DNA from: Pseudoselenomonas ruminantium
GTDB lineage: Bacteria; Bacillota; Negativicutes; Selenomonadales; Selenomonadaceae
DNA length: 5,104 nt
Reading direction: 5' to 3'
NCBI GenBank assembly: GCA_002448495.1
Contig: DJYL01000102.1
Span: 7,468-12,571, forward strand
The first letter of the stretch is position 1. Every line of letters begins with the position of its first letter. A program made the translations under genes and the position numbers. Positions 5,025 through 5,104 of the stretch are shown here, piece by piece. Under the pieces are notes generated by a model that saw only the letters and a program-made list of their open reading frames with translations, was not told where the DNA came from and made no database searches.

Positions 5025-5104
5025 TAAGCGATGTCCGTATAAGCTGGCATCTTCACGGTGACAAGCAGCAAGTACATCGATGTTCTTGTAACGAGAGCAA
5101 TGAG
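5010..5104 (-). CDS. Possible 3' end of a gene entering from the right edge
   Basis: Two minus-strand frames are open from the right edge to the fold-back. One reads RYKNIDVLAACHREDASLYG and ends with a TAA at 5012-5010, inside the right arm. The other, more hydrophobic, ends with a TAG at 5026-5024, exactly at the outer edge of the arm. Fewer than 32 codons are visible in either, so neither can be assigned to a family, and chance open reading is quite possible. The overlap of a stop codon with the outer end of an inverted repeat resembles a transposase gene running into its terminal repeat, which is why it is listed. Confidence 0.2.
   Translation of the reverse strand, partial: HCSRYKNIDVLAACHREDASLYGHRLGRMW

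Noticed and set aside
4786..5062. Vague direct similarity between the flanks of the fold-back (CGATGT... near 4786 and near 5029) as a target duplication
   Set aside because: Only about six bases agree before the match breaks down, and the copies do not abut the arms, so it does not support a target-site duplication.
4763..5104. A CRISPR array, tRNA or rRNA in the right-end non-coding stretch
   Set aside because: There are no regularly spaced direct repeats, no cloverleaf with a T-loop GTTCRANNC pattern, and no rRNA-like conserved blocks.

Overview
The window looks like a piece of a low-to-middle GC bacterial chromosome. AGGAGG-type ribosome binding sites stand before almost every gene. The mix of a Mac-type acetyltransferase, Flavodoxin_4-type flavodoxins and a SnoaL-like protein would suit an anaerobic Firmicute. 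Negativicutes of the Selenomonas/Mitsuokella type are my best guess, from overall style only; no marker gene is present to prove it.

Layout. The left edge (1-227, minus) holds the N-terminal third of a LysR-type regulator. A 175-base divergent intergenic region follows, with a convincing sigma-70-type promoter in each direction and dyad sequences between them. Then come six plus-strand genes in two tightly spaced blocks. Block 1 (403-2655) has a SnoaL-like/NTF2-fold protein, a flavodoxin with a twin-arginine lipoprotein signal, and a Sec-exported alpha/beta hydrolase. A gap of 150 bases carries a 32-base near-perfect inverted repeat just ahead of the next ribosome binding site. Block 2 (2806-4762) has a maltose/galactoside-type O-acetyltransferase, a cytoplasmic flavodoxin related to the exported one, and an unusual short-chain dehydrogenase/reductase. 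The last 342 bases have no convincing complete gene. They hold a large fold-back structure (24-base arms at 4830-4853 and 5001-5024, 22 of 24 matching) with a GC-rich hairpin at its centre, and possibly the 3' end of a minus-strand gene entering from the right.

How the genes may work together (inference). The divergent regulator probably controls at least block 1. The cluster pairs an FMN protein outside the cytoplasmic membrane with a related one inside. It adds enzymes that handle small organic molecules: a SnoaL fold, an esterase/hydrolase with signal peptide, an acetyltransferase and a nicotinamide-dependent oxidoreductase. This fits a stress- or xenobiotic-responsive redox/detoxification island, but no substrate can be read from the sequence. 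The least ordinary parts are the Tat-lipoprotein flavodoxin, the atypical SDR active site, and the fold-back element at the right end.
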